From Caulobacter segnis ATCC 21756 (lineage in GTDB: Bacteria > Pseudomonadota > Alphaproteobacteria > Caulobacterales > Caulobacteraceae): a stretch of 64,000 nucleotides of DNA. Where the stretch lies: the NCBI RefSeq assembly GCF_000092285.1, contig NC_014100.1:806001-870000 (forward strand). The letters are read 5' to 3'. Under the pieces are notes generated by a model, which did not search any database, was not told the DNA's origin, and saw nothing but the letters and a program-made list of their open reading frames with translations. Below are positions 43,025-52,065 of the stretch, piece by piece. Both the position numbers and the translations under genes were made by a program. Each line of letters begins with the position of its first letter. The first letter of the stretch is position 1.

Positions 43025-45850
43025 CTACCAGGACTTGGTGATCGCGACGCCGTACAGGCGCGGCTCGCCGGTGATCACGTTGGTGAACAGGCCCGAGCTG
43101 TCGTCGGTGGTGTAGGCGTCGACGATGGGCAGCTTGTTGCCGATGTTCTTCACATAGGCGTCGATCGACAGGCCCCATTCGGGCTTTTCGACCTTCAGGG
43201 TCAGGTTGCCGTTGTCCCAGGCCTTCAGGCGGTCGTACTCGGTGTTGTAGGCCCGGGCGAACTGCTTGCTCTGGCGGTAGTAGTCGCCGCGCAGCGTCGC
43301 CGACCAGCCGTCCGACAGTTCGAAGGTGTACTGGGCGCCGATCGAGGTGGTCCAATGCGGCGAGTTGGGCAGCTCGTTGCCCGACAGGTCCGCCGCGACG
43401 CCCTCGATCGAATAGCCCGCGCCATAGGTGTAGAGGCCTGTGGCGTTGGCCAGGAAGGCGGCGGTCGGAGCCGGCAAGCCCGCGCCGCCGGCCGCGGCCG
43501 GGGTGGACAGGAACGCCTGATAGGCCGCCGCGCCCGAGCAGGCCCAGGGCAGGGTCGCCCCGGCGCCGGCGCCCAGGATCGTCGCGACGCCGGCGGTGGC
43601 CAGCACGCAGTTGGCGCCGACCGCCGACGAGTTCGGCCCCACCTTCACGACCGTATAGGCCGGGTTGGACTGGGTCCGGTTCATCGTGTCGATCGAGGTG
43701 ACGCCCGAGCCGATCTTGGTGTGCAGATAGCCGACATTGGCGTTGAGCTTCAGGTTGCGCACCGGCGACCAGATCGTTTCCAGCTCCAGGCCGTAGATCT
43801 TGGCGTCGACGTTCTCGTTCACCGAGGTCCGGTTCACGATCTTCGAGATCTGGTAGCCCTTGTAGTCGTAGGCGAAGCCGGTGGCGTTGAAGAGCAGGCT
43901 GCCGCCCATCAGGGTGTTCTTGGTCCCCAGCTCGAAGGCGTTGACGAACTCGGGATCGAAGGTCTGGCGGATGCCGACCGAGTTGGCGGGCACGCCGGGA
44001 TTGATGCCGCCGCCCTTATAGCCCTTGGAATAGAAGGCGTAGAGCAGGGTGTCGTCGGTGAAGCCCAGGTCGGCCTTGTAGTCGAAGCCGACGCGGCCGG
44101 TCGTCTCGGTGAAGCGGGCGCGCTGATCCGGGTTGGTCGGGTTCAGCGTCAGGCCGTAGCCGGCCGCCAGCAGCACGGTCGAGTAGTTCTTGACCGCCTT
44201 CTTGTCGCGGGTCTGACGCAGGCCCAGGGTGAACTTCAGGTCCTCGTTGATCTGGTAGTAGACCTCGCCGAACAGGGCGTCGGACACCAGGGTGTAGGGC
44301 GTGCGGTTCAGATAGTAGTTGTGGCCGTCGCCGGTCGGATCGGCCGAGGTGTCGATCCCGATGCAGCGGGCGGTGGTCGCCGGGTTGCAGTTGGGATTGC
44401 CGGTGTTGGAGAAGTTCAGCGCCAGCGACGACAGGGTCAGCGAATTGCCGATCACGTAGTAGTCGGTCAGCGTCCGATAGGTGAAGTGGATGCCGCCGAC
44501 GTTGAAGTTGATCGGCCCGTCGAAGGCCGACTGCAGGCGCAGTTCCTGGCTGAACTGCTCGGCCGTGGCCGACGAGACGTCGATGGTGGTGAACTTGTTG
44601 GTGTTGCCGACCTGCGGGTCGTTGAAGAAGCCGCCCGGCGTGAACGGCGTGTTGTTGAAGGCGATCGGCGAGACGTTCCGGTTGTAGTCCTGCTTCGTAT
44701 AGACCTTGCCCTTGCTGTAGGCGGTCATCGACGTGAAGGTCAGGGTGTCGGACAGGTCGTAGTTCAGGGTGAACTGATAGACGTTCGACGACGACCGATA
44801 GAGCGGATCCAGCGCCGTCTCGATCTCGCGCAGGTTGGTCGAGGTGTTGTCGCCCTGGTTCGCGTCGCCGCCGGTGAAGCCGAAGATATTGCCCAGCAGG
44901 CCCGTCAGGGTGCCCGAGGTGTTGACCGTCCCGTAGGCGGCCGGCTTGTAGATCGACGCCGACAGACAGCCTTGGGTCAGGTAGCGGCGGGCCGCGCCGG
45001 TGGGGACGCCGCCGACCGTGGCGGGGCCGTCGTCCTTGGTGCAGAGCTGCTTGCCGGTGCGGGCCCGGCTGTCGTCCTCGTGGAAGCGCTCCCACAGGAA
45101 GTTGGTGCGCAGCTTCTCGGTCGGATTGAACATCACCTGGACGCGGGTCGAGTAGAGGTCCCGGTCATCGACCGTGTGGCCGTTGAAGGTGTTGGTGACG
45201 AAGCCGTCGCGCTTCAGCGTGGCGCCCGACAGGCGCACGGCCAGCTTCTCGCCGAAGATCGGCACGTTCAGCATGCCGCGCAGGCGGATGGCGTTGTAGT
45301 TGCCGTACTCGGCGCGGGCGTTGGCCTCGAAAATCTCGGTGGGCTTGGCGGTGATCACATTGACCACGCCGCCGGTCGCGTTGCGGCCGTAGAGGGTGCC
45401 TTGCGGGCCGCGCAGCACTTCCACCCGCTCGACGTCGTAGAACTCGGCCTCGAACAGATTGCCCGACTGCATGGGCGCGTTGTTCATGTGCACGCCGACG
45501 CCCTGGTCGGCCGAGGCCCCGACGGCCTTGTAGCCGACGCCGCGGATCTGGAAGTTGAAGCTGTTGGTGAAGTTGCCCTTGGCGAAGCTGACGTTCGGGA
45601 TCGCCAGCTGCAGGTTGGGGCCCCCGTCGATCTTCTGCGCTTCCAGCGAGTCCTGGCTGAAGGCCGAGACCGCGATCGGCACGTCCTGGAGCGCCTCTTC
45701 TCTCTTCTGGGCGGTGACGACCAGTTCCTCGATGACCGTCCCGCCCTGCTGGGCGGTCTGTTGAGCGAAAGCGGGGACGGCGAGAGCCGAAAGCACGGCC
45801 GCCGAAGCGCCCATGACCAGCAGGCTCCGCGTACGCAGAGTTTGCGACAT
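43025..45850 (-). CDS. TonB-dependent outer-membrane receptor
   Basis: 941 residues. Signal peptide MSQTLRTRSLLVMGASAAVL ending AFAQQ, then the plug domain with EELVVTAQKREEALQDVPIAVSA (TonB-box region), FQIRGVG, VLRGPQGTLYGRNATGGVVN, and a long 22-strand-type barrel ending in the aromatic GVAITKSW. Takes up a bulky ligand (siderophore, sugar or other) using TonB energy. The N-terminal VVTAQKREEALQDVP is that of the large caulobacter and sphingomonad receptor group. The start follows GGGAGGG about 6 bases before ATG. No adjacent transporter or sensor indicates its ligand. Confidence 0.94.
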   Translation of the reverse strand: MSQTLRTRSLLVMGASAAVLSALAVPAFAQQTAQQGGTVIEELVVTAQKREEALQDVPIAVSAFSQDSLEAQKIDGGPNLQLAIPNVSFAKGNFTNSFNFQIRGVGYKAVGASADQGVGVHMNNAPMQSGNLFEAEFYDVERVEVLRGPQGTLYGRNATGGVVNVITAKPTEIFEANARAEYGNYNAIRLRGMLNVPIFGEKLAVRLSGATLKRDGFVTNTFNGHTVDDRDLYSTRVQVMFNPTEKLRTNFLWERFHEDDSRARTGKQLCTKDDGPATVGGVPTGAARRYLTQGCLSASIYKPAAYGTVNTSGTLTGLLGNIFGFTGGDANQGDNTSTNLREIETALDPLYRSSSNVYQFTLNYDLSDTLTFTSMTAYSKGKVYTKQDYNRNVSPIAFNNTPFTPGGFFNDPQVGNTNKFTTIDVSSATAEQFSQELRLQSAFDGPINFNVGGIHFTYRTLTDYYVIGNSLTLSSLALNFSNTGNPNCNPATTARCIGIDTSADPTGDGHNYYLNRTPYTLVSDALFGEVYYQINEDLKFTLGLRQTRDKKAVKNYSTVLLAAGYGLTLNPTNPDQRARFTETTGRVGFDYKADLGFTDDTLLYAFYSKGYKGGGINPGVPANSVGIRQTFDPEFVNAFELGTKNTLMGGSLLFNATGFAYDYKGYQISKIVNRTSVNENVDAKIYGLELETIWSPVRNLKLNANVGYLHTKIGSGVTSIDTMNRTQSNPAYTVVKVGPNSSAVGANCVLATAGVATILGAGAGATLPWACSGAAAYQAFLSTPAAAGGAGLPAPTAAFLANATGLYTYGAGYSIEGVAADLSGNELPNSPHWTTSIGAQYTFELSDGWSATLRGDYYRQSKQFARAYNTEYDRLKAWDNGNLTLKVEKPEWGLSIDAYVKNIGNKLPIVDAYTTDDSSGLFTNVITGEPRLYGVAITKSW

Positions 45851-46294
45851 TGAATTCCCTCCCAGACGCAAGCGGCGCCTTATGGGTGGGCCTGCCGCGT
45901 CGATGTTTCCTCGACGCCGTACTGTTTTTCACCACGCGGGCGTACGGCGAACCCATCGCAGCATTGCAAGATTGCATACTTGCGTTCTCTGACTGTCAAC
46001 TGGCGCCGCGGTAAGTGATCGTCGATAGGTTATAGCTTTTCACTTGAAAAGCGCACTTGTTGTCGCTGGACGTGTAAGTCGATCCAAAATTAGAAGATCG
46101 GGTTTGTGGCTTCCGTAACGGAAGTCTTGCCTCATATCCGGCATAAGGCCTCGCTATTCATGAGTCGAGGCGTGACAGCGCTCCCAAGAATTCGACTCAC
46201 TTCGTGAACTGAGTATCGCTCTCGAGGCGCGGCGCCTTGGCCGCGCGGCCGGCGCCGGTTCCGGCGAGCCCCTGGCTCGTGTAGAGGAGGGCGC
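45851..46294. other. Divergent promoter region between the TonB receptor and queC
   Basis: About 440 bases, AT-richer in its centre, holding both promoters. The right part has GC-rich hairpins in series: GGCGCC ... GGCGCC around GGCCGCGCGGCC, then CCGGTTCCGG, then GAGCC-CCT-GGCTC. They resemble a structured leader. I could not recognise a preQ1-I or other known riboswitch consensus. Confidence 0.5.
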
Positions 46295-46330
46295 ATGGTC
46301 CCTTTCCCGAAAAGCGAGCGCCGCGCATGA
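46295..46330 (+). promoter_or_regulatory. Eleven-codon leader ORF coupled to queC
   Basis: ATG at 46295 follows the strong site GAGGAGGG by 4 bases. It encodes [11 protein letters not shown] and ends in TGA at 46328-46330, overlapping the queC ATG (ATGA). The queC start itself has no comparable ribosome-binding site, so queC translation may depend on reinitiation after this peptide. The structured hairpins just upstream could modulate access to the leader. Confidence 0.45.
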
Positions 46331-47058
46331 GCCCGCCAGAGCGAACCGACGCCGCCCTGGTCCTGTTCTCCGGCGGTCAGGACAGCAGCGTCTGCCTGGC
46401 CTGGGCGCTGGAGCGCTATGGCCGCGTCGAGACCGTCGGCTTCGACTACGGCCAGCGCCATGTCGTCGAGATGGAGGCGCGCCAGGCCGTGCGCCGCGAA
46501 GTGGCCGCGCGCTTCCCGCATTGGGCCGACCGCCTGGGCGAGGACCACGTCCTGGATATCCGCAGCTTCGGCGCGGTCGCCCAGTCGGCCCTGACCGCCG
46601 ACCGCGCCATCGAGATGACCGAGCGCGGCCTGCCCTCGACCTTCGTGCCGGGGCGCAACCTGGTGTTCCTGATCTACGCCGCGGCCCTGGCCGACCGGCG
46701 GGGCGTCGACGCCCTGGTCGGCGGCATGTGCGAGACCGACTTCTCGGGCTATCCGGACTGTCGCCGCGACACGCTGGACGCCATGCAGAGCGCGCTGAAC
46801 CTGGGCATGGACCGCAATTTCCGGGTCGAGACCCCGCTGATGTGGCTGACGAAGGCTGAGACCTGGGCGCTGTCCAAGGCCCTGGGCGGCGAGGACCTCG
46901 TTAAGCTGATCGTCGAGGAAAGCCACACCTGCTACCAGGGCGAACGCGGCGTGCTGCACGCCTGGGGCCACGGATGCGGCGTCTGCCCGGCCTGCGAGCT
47001 GCGCGAAAAGGGCTACGCCGAGTGGGACGCGGCGGGGCGCGAGGCGCTCGTACAATGA
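46327..47058 (+). CDS. queC: 7-cyano-7-deazaguanine synthase QueC
   Basis: 243 residues. It converts 7-carboxy-7-deazaguanine to preQ0 with ATP and ammonia. The ATP-pyrophosphatase P-loop [19 protein letters not shown] is at residues 10-28. [34 protein letters not shown] and the zinc-binding [11 protein letters not shown] near the C-terminus are all family hallmarks. Followed by queE and queD, all on the same strand, a queuosine precursor operon. Confidence 0.96.
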   Translation: MSPPERTDAALVLFSGGQDSSVCLAWALERYGRVETVGFDYGQRHVVEMEARQAVRREVAARFPHWADRLGEDHVLDIRSFGAVAQSALTADRAIEMTERGLPSTFVPGRNLVFLIYAAALADRRGVDALVGGMCETDFSGYPDCRRDTLDAMQSALNLGMDRNFRVETPLMWLTKAETWALSKALGGEDLVKLIVEESHTCYQGERGVLHAWGHGCGVCPACELREKGYAEWDAAGREALVQ

Positions 47059-47074
47059 GCGGCGATCTGCAGTT

Positions 47075-47100
47075 TCCCTCCCCCTCAATGGGGGAGGGGG
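47075..47100. repeat. Short CT/GA hairpin before queE
   Basis: CCTCCCCCTCAATGGGGGAGG, related to the other CT-rich elements. Its right arm GGGGGAGGGGG ends one base before the queE ATG, so it also supplies the ribosome-binding site. Confidence 0.65.
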
Positions 47101-47101
47101 C

Positions 47102-47734
47102 ATGACCTATTCGGTGAAAGAGATCTTCCTGACCCTGCAGGGCGAGGGCGGGCAGGCGGGCAAGGCGGCGGTGTTCTGCCGCTTTTCCGGCTGCAACCTG
47201 TGGAGCGGTCGCGAGCAGGACCGCGCCAAGGCCGTCTGCACCTTCTGCGACACCGACTTCGTGGGGACCGACGGCGAGAACGGCGGCAAGTTCGCCACGG
47301 CCGATGATCTCGCGGCCGCCGTCGAGGCCCAGTGGACCGGCGGGCCGGACGATCGCCTGGTGGTCTGCACCGGCGGCGAGCCCTTCCTGCAGCTCGACGA
47401 GGCCGCCATCGCCGCCCTGCACGCGCGCGGTTTCCAGATCGCCGTCGAAAGCAACGGCACCATTCAGGCGCCGCCCGAGATCGACTGGATCTGCATCAGC
47501 CCCAAGGCCGACGCCCCGGTCGTTCAGACCTCGGGCCAGGAGCTGAAGCTGGTCTTCCCGCAGGAAAAGGCCATGCCGGAGCGTTTCGCGGACCTGGATT
47601 TCGAGCGGTTCTACCTGCAGCCGATGGACGGTCCGGACCGCGACAGGAACACGCAATTGGCCGTCGCCTATTGCCTTTCCCACCCACAATGGCGTTTAAG
47701 CGTCCAAACGCACAAATATCTCGGCCTGCCCTGA
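47102..47734 (+). CDS. queE: 7-carboxy-7-deazaguanine synthase QueE
   Basis: 210 residues, radical SAM enzyme that contracts 6-carboxy-tetrahydropterin to 7-carboxy-7-deazaguanine. Its [4Fe-4S] cysteines are in the QueE-type extended motif: GCNLWSG, then after 14 residues CTFCDTDF. TLQGEGGQAGKAAVFCRFSGC at the start and CTGGEPFLQLD and VESNGT are characteristic. Middle gene of the que operon; the ribosome-binding site comes from the hairpin just upstream. Confidence 0.95.
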   Translation: MTYSVKEIFLTLQGEGGQAGKAAVFCRFSGCNLWSGREQDRAKAVCTFCDTDFVGTDGENGGKFATADDLAAAVEAQWTGGPDDRLVVCTGGEPFLQLDEAAIAALHARGFQIAVESNGTIQAPPEIDWICISPKADAPVVQTSGQELKLVFPQEKAMPERFADLDFERFYLQPMDGPDRDRNTQLAVAYCLSHPQWRLSVQTHKYLGLP

Positions 47735-47806
47735 CGGATAAGGCGCTCGACTTGGTGACAGGGTCGTTGCGCTAGAGCCTCCCAGGCCTAGTCAAAGAAG
47801 CTACAG

Positions 47807-48172
47807 ATGAAGCCCGTCTTCGAGATCACGAAGGCCGCGTATTTCGACGCGGCCCATTACATCGAGCAAGGTCCGGCGGACCATCGCTATCGCAAGCTGC
47901 ATGGCCACTCGTTCAAGGTCGAGGCCAGCGTGAAGGGCGAGATGGCGCCGGCCGGTTGGGTCGCCGACCTCGACAGCCTGGACGCCGCCCTGAAGGCCGT
48001 CGCCGCCGAGCTGGATCACGGCCTGCTCAACGACAAGCCGGGCCTGGAGACGCCGACCCTGGAGCGCCTGTGCCTCTATTTCGCCGAGCGCCTGAAGGTC
48101 CAGTTCCCGGGCCTGTCGCGCGTGGAGCTGTCGCGCCCGACCATCGGCGAGCGCTGCGTCCTGGCGCTGTAA
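47807..48172 (+). CDS. queD: 6-carboxy-5,6,7,8-tetrahydropterin synthase QueD
   Basis: 121 residues, PTPS family. It makes 6-carboxy-tetrahydropterin from 7,8-dihydroneopterin triphosphate. The zinc histidines are in the AAHYIE and LHGHSF segments (DAAHYIEQGPADHRYRKLHG). LDHGLLNDK and SRPTIGERCVL near the end fit. Third gene of the queC-queE-queD operon. Confidence 0.95.
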   Translation: MKPVFEITKAAYFDAAHYIEQGPADHRYRKLHGHSFKVEASVKGEMAPAGWVADLDSLDAALKAVAAELDHGLLNDKPGLETPTLERLCLYFAERLKVQFPGLSRVELSRPTIGERCVLAL

Positions 48173-48182
48173 CGATTTTCTT

Positions 48183-48326
48183 CCTCCCCCCTAATGGGGG
48201 AGGGGTACCGGCGAACGCCGGTGGAGGGGGCTTACGGCCAGTTCGGCGCGCCGCTACGCGGACCCCCTCCATCTCGATGCGTATTCGCATCGATCCACCT
48301 CCCCCTAATGGGGAGGAGGGGGCTTT
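48183..48326. repeat. Intergenic inverted repeat, CT/GA type
   Basis: Outer arms CCTCCCCCTAATGGGG-type sequences at both ends, with CCCCCTCCATCTCGATGCG and GATGCGTATTCGCATC (perfect palindrome) inside. Part of the family A group, sharing the ATCTCGATGCGTATTCGCAT segment with the copy at 62882. Confidence 0.75.
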
Positions 48327-48550
48327 TACCGCTCGTCCTTATCCTTGCGGCTGTCGCCCGGGATCACCGCTCGCCCCGCGGCGCCGACGGCCTTGCCGCT
48401 GACCTTGGCCGCGCCGCCCACCACGGCGCCGGTGACGCCGATCGCCGTGCCGGCCACGGCGGCGGCGACGCATCCGGTCTGGGTGAAGGCGGCCGCGAGA
48501 AGCGCGGCGGTCAGGAAGGCTTGGCGAGGGGTGGGCATGACGACGCTCAT
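48326..48550 (-). CDS. Small lipoprotein
   Basis: 74 residues. Signal peptide with basic start and hydrophobic core (AFLTAALLAAAFTQTGC) and lipobox QTGC. The mature part is a glycine/alanine-rich helix (AVAGTAIGVTGAVVGG) and a charged tail. The start at 48550 (MSVVMPTP) is preferred over 48583; 48538 is also possible. Function unknown. Confidence 0.65.
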   Translation of the reverse strand: MSVVMPTPRQAFLTAALLAAAFTQTGCVAAAVAGTAIGVTGAVVGGAAKVSGKAVGAAGRAVIPGDSRKDKDER

Positions 48551-48621
48551 GAGGACCTGAGTGTCCCCTTCATGCGCCTTCATTCCCTAAGATTGCGCCT
48601 ACGCGATGGCGGCGCCCGCCG

Positions 48622-49158
48622 TCAGGCCCGCGGCGTGAACTTCGTTTCCGAAGGCGCGTCCACATAGGTCGAGCGGTTCTCCTCCCCGCGCCGCCAGGGG
48701 CCGGGGTGGCGGGGGCTGTCGCGACGGCGGCGGTCGGGACCGAAATAGTTGCCGCTACGCACGAACGGGCGCGGGTTCTCGATCAGCTGGGTCAGGCGGT
48801 CGATCACCGAGCGCGCGGTGACGGGCTTGGCCAGGAACTCGTTGACCCCGACGTCGCGGGCCTCGTTGACGCGCCGCTCGGTCGAATGGCCGGTGATCAT
48901 GATCACCGGGGTGTAGGGATTGGGGCTTTCGGGCGCCCTGCGCAGCAGCTGGACGAAATGCAGGCCGTCCAGCGGGCCCATGGAGAGGTCGGTGATCACC
49001 ACGTCGATGGCGGTCTGGCGCATCACCGCCAGCGCCTCGACGCCGTCCGTCGCTTCGAAAACATGGCGAACGCCGACGGCCCGAAGGATCTCCATCAGCA
49101 GAATCCGCATGTGCTGGTTGTCGTCGACCAGCAGGACTTTCAGCAGCTCGAACCGCAC
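48622..49158 (-). CDS. Single-domain response regulator (CheY-like) with basic tail
   Basis: 178 residues. Receiver VLLVDDNQHMRILLMEIL with the phosphoacceptor Asp in VVITDLSMGPLDG (about residue 56), VIMITGHS, and Lys in FLAKPVTARSV. A disordered Arg-rich tail (SGNYFGPDRRRRDSPRHPGP) of about 50 residues follows, with no DNA-binding domain. The GTG at 49158 is preferred because AGGGGA lies 9 bases before it. Its partner kinase is not adjacent. Confidence 0.88.
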   Translation of the reverse strand: MRFELLKVLLVDDNQHMRILLMEILRAVGVRHVFEATDGVEALAVMRQTAIDVVITDLSMGPLDGLHFVQLLRRAPESPNPYTPVIMITGHSTERRVNEARDVGVNEFLAKPVTARSVIDRLTQLIENPRPFVRSGNYFGPDRRRRDSPRHPGPWRRGEENRSTYVDAPSETKFTPRA

Positions 49159-49268
49159 GAGGCCCACTCCCCTATTGGGCGAGTGTTACCGGCTTGTAAT
49201 AACACCGGTCAACCAAAAAGCTTTTGTATTACAATGAAAATGGCAATTTCAGTCACTGAAGCCATGTT

Positions 49269-49309
49269 AGGTTGAAACGCACTCACACGTTATGCGTGAA
49301 ATTCAACCT
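49269..49309 (-). terminator. Hairpin over the aroC stop codon
   Basis: Arms AGGTTGAA and TTCAACCT, extended by ACGCA / TGCGT inside, overlapping the last codons of aroC. Terminator-like, no strong T-run. Confidence 0.5.
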
Positions 49310-50394
49310 CCGGTTTGAGCCCGGTGGCGCAGGAAGGCGTCGGCGAGCACGCATGCGGTCATGGCCTCGACCACGGGGACGCCCCGGATGCCGACGCACG
49401 GATCGTGGCGACCCTTGGTGCGCAGGTCGATTTCCTCGCCCGCCTCGTTCAGCGTCTGACGCGGTATCAGGATCGAAGATGTCGGTTTGAAGGCCACGCG
49501 GGCGACGACCGGCTGGCCCGTCGAGATGCCGCCCAGGATTCCGCCGGCGTGGTTGGACAGGAACATCGGCTGGCCGTCGGGACCCCGGCGCATGGCGTCG
49601 GCGTTGTCCTCGCCGGTCAGGGCCGCGCTGGCGAAGCCCTCGCCGATCTCGACGCCCTTGGCGGCGTTGATCGACATCAGGGCGGCGGCCAGCTCGGCGT
49701 CCAGCTTGCCATAGAGCGGCGCGCCCCAGCCGGCCGGGACGCCGATCGCCTCGACCTCGACCACGGCGCCGGTCGACGAGCCGGCCTTGCGGATCTTTTC
49801 CAGGTGCTCTTCCCAGACCGGCACGACGGCCGCGTCGGGGGACCAGTAGGGGTTCTCTCCGACCTGGTCCCAGTCCCAGTTGTCGCGATTGATGGCGTGC
49901 GGGCCGATCTGGGTGAGGGCCGCGCGGACGGTGACGCCGGGGATCACGAGGCGCGCCACGGCGCCGGCGGCCACCCGCGCGGCGGTCTCGCGCGCCGAGC
50001 TGCGTCCGCCGCCGCGATAGTCGCGCACGCCGTACTTGGCGAAATAGGCGTAGTCGGCGTGGCCCGGGCGGAAGGCCTGGGCGATCTCGGAATAGTCCTT
50101 GGAGCGCTGGTCGGTGTTCTCGATCATCAGGCTGATCGGCGTGCCCGTCGTGCGCTGGCCGTTCGTGCGCTCGTCCTCGAACACGCCCGACAGGATGCGC
50201 ACCGCGTCCGGCTCCTGGCGCTGGGTCACGAACTTGCCGCTGCCGGGGCGGCGCTTGTCCAGGAACGCCTGGATCATCTCGGCCGTCAGCGCGATCCCCG
50301 GAGGGCACCCGTCGACCACGCAGCCCAGCGCGGGCCCATGGCTCTCGCCCCAGGTGGTGACGCGGAACAGATGACCGAAGGTGTTGTGCGACAT
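49303..50394 (-). CDS. aroC: Chorismate synthase AroC
   Basis: 363 residues. Converts EPSP to chorismate, the last common step of aromatic amino acid synthesis, using reduced FMN. The N-terminus [66 protein letters not shown] and [18 protein letters not shown] are the family signatures; [16 protein letters not shown] closes the chain. Start 50394 matches the conserved N-terminus. Confidence 0.96.
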   Translation of the reverse strand: MSHNTFGHLFRVTTWGESHGPALGCVVDGCPPGIALTAEMIQAFLDKRRPGSGKFVTQRQEPDAVRILSGVFEDERTNGQRTTGTPISLMIENTDQRSKDYSEIAQAFRPGHADYAYFAKYGVRDYRGGGRSSARETAARVAAGAVARLVIPGVTVRAALTQIGPHAINRDNWDWDQVGENPYWSPDAAVVPVWEEHLEKIRKAGSSTGAVVEVEAIGVPAGWGAPLYGKLDAELAAALMSINAAKGVEIGEGFASAALTGEDNADAMRRGPDGQPMFLSNHAGGILGGISTGQPVVARVAFKPTSSILIPRQTLNEAGEEIDLRTKGRHDPCVGIRGVPVVEAMTACVLADAFLRHRAQTGG

Positions 50395-50455
50395 GGCGCG
50401 GCTTCTAGCGGAAACCGGGCGGGGGAGCAAAAGGGGGGATGAGCTTGCTCACTTG

Positions 50456-50560
50456 CCCCCTCCGGGCCTACGGCCCTCCTCCCCCAGAGGGGGAAGAAGG
50501 GCGCCTTCCGCCCCCGCCGGGGGCGGACGACCCGTGAAACGGGTCAGGTGGGGGCTTGCT
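50456..50560. repeat. Intergenic CT/GA-rich hairpins
   Basis: GCCCTCCTCCCCCAGAGGGG-type hairpin, CCGCCCCCGCC / GGGGGCGG and GACCCGTGAAACGGGTC. Between aroC and the second M56 gene, same family as the others but without the 15-base arm. Confidence 0.6.
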
Positions 50561-50661
50561 GAGCTAGCCGCGCACCTCCGCCGCATCCGCCAGGTAGAGC
50601 TCCAGGTTCGTCCAGCCCGATCCGTCCTTGGCGAGGACCGCGCCGTCGGCCTTGCGCGGCT

Positions 50662-51990
50662 TTAGGGTGTGGGGGTGGCCAAGATGATGTTGATCGCGGT
50701 CTTGCCGTCCTGCGTGGCCTTGCGGTGGATGACCTCCATGCGTTGGATCGCGCCGTCGGGAAGGGTTTCGATCCGGAAGCCCGCAGGGGCTGGGGCCCCG
50801 TTGACCCGCAGGGTGTAGGTCGCGGGATCGGGGTCGCCGCGCACGGTGACCGCGCCATTGAACGTGACCTTGTTCGAGGAGGTCTCCTGGGTGTTGGCCA
50901 TGACGTCGAAGAAGCCCGGTCGGGCGGGCGCGGCGGGCTCCGCCCTTGGTGGGGCCTGAGGCGGCTGCGATTGCCGCGCTTCCCGGGCTAGCGCGAGCGA
51001 GCCAGCGCCCGTGGCGGTGGTCAGGACGCCGCTCAGCGCCAGGGTGAGGGCGAGGCGAGTCGGGGAGGCCGCTTGGCGCGGCTGAAGAATGGCGGATAGG
51101 CGCATTTCGACGAGGCTCCGTTGGCGGCCGGTGAAGGCCGATTGCGCGGCGGGAAGGGCGTTGGCGCGTAAGGCGTCGACCAGCAGGCGAGCGTAGTCGC
51201 GGCGGGCCTGAGGCGGCGCGCCGTCCAGCGCGGCGAGGTCGCAGACAGCCTCGCGAGCGGCCGTCATCCGAGCGCGCAGAGCGCTGACCGGCGGCGCCAG
51301 CCAGAAGAGGCCGGCGAGGGCGTCCTCGATCGGAAGCCGCCAGTTGTCGCCTCGGCGCAGGTGGGCCAGTTCGTGGGCGCAAACCAGGGCTAGGCGGGCC
51401 GGATCCCCGGCCTCGGTCAGGGCCTTGGGCAGCAGGATCGCTGGGCGCGCGGTTCCCGCGAGCAGGGGCTCGCCGATCTCGTGGCTGATCAGAACGGGCG
51501 CCGGCGAAACGTCAAGGCGCGCGGCGTGGGCGGCCACGGCCGCTGTCAGCGCCGGATCGGCCGCCAGCGACGCCTTGGCGCGGATCGCCTTCAGGCGGCG
51601 TCTTCCACGCGCTCCGACCGCCACGCGCGCCGCCAGTCCAACGCCCGACAGGGCGACGAGACACCAGGCCGCCCCCTCGGCCAGCAACGGGTGCGGACGC
51701 CAAGCCGAGGGCAGCGGCGCGCCGGGGAGGTCCAGGGAGGCGGCGAGGCGATGGGCTGGATCTCCGCCGCGCGCCAAGGCGCCTGGGAGGGCGGCAGGCG
51801 CCAGGGTCAGCGCCACCGTCGCGGCCAGGGCGCCGACGGGGAGCGCATAGGCCAGGCTCCAGGCGGCGGCGCGCGGGCGAGGATCATCGGTGAGCCGCTC
51901 GACCAACCGGCCTAGGCCGAGCCCTAGCGCGCCGACAGGCCAGGCGGAGAGCAGACCCAAAGCGGCTGAGGCGAGCAGAGGGGATGGCAT
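50662..51990 (-). CDS. M56-family membrane metallopeptidase (BlaR1-type), second copy
   Basis: 442 residues. Several membrane helices surround the zinc motif VCAHELAHLRRGDNW (HExxH), with the third ligand near AREAVCDLAAL. In BlaR1-type sensors this cytoplasmic peptidase cleaves the BlaI repressor. After the last membrane helix comes a periplasmic domain of about 100 residues, not a penicillin-binding domain: TYTLRVNGAPAPAGFRIETL, DGAIQRMEVIHR, INIILATP. It follows a related M56 gene by 75 bases and shares its layout. A coding-like stretch in another frame follows its stop. Confidence 0.88.
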   Translation of the reverse strand: MPSPLLASAALGLLSAWPVGALGLGLGRLVERLTDDPRPRAAAWSLAYALPVGALAATVALTLAPAALPGALARGGDPAHRLAASLDLPGAPLPSAWRPHPLLAEGAAWCLVALSGVGLAARVAVGARGRRRLKAIRAKASLAADPALTAAVAAHAARLDVSPAPVLISHEIGEPLLAGTARPAILLPKALTEAGDPARLALVCAHELAHLRRGDNWRLPIEDALAGLFWLAPPVSALRARMTAAREAVCDLAALDGAPPQARRDYARLLVDALRANALPAAQSAFTGRQRSLVEMRLSAILQPRQAASPTRLALTLALSGVLTTATGAGSLALAREARQSQPPQAPPRAEPAAPARPGFFDVMANTQETSSNKVTFNGAVTVRGDPDPATYTLRVNGAPAPAGFRIETLPDGAIQRMEVIHRKATQDGKTAINIILATPTP

Positions 51991-52065
51991 TGAGCCTCCG
52001 TTGGATCAGGGCGAACGCGACAGCGGCCGTGGCCGTCTTCGTCCGTCATCAAACTTGGTCCCGCG

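Noticed and set aside
43025..45850. Opposite-strand ORF of about 1000 codons across the TonB receptor
   Set aside because: Gly/Val/Arg/Asp-rich shadow translation with no domain; the receptor has signal peptide, plug, barrel end and terminator.
46000..46294. preQ1 riboswitch before queC
   Set aside because: Hairpins are present but I could not match the preQ1-I or preQ1-II consensus by eye; a covariance-model search would decide.
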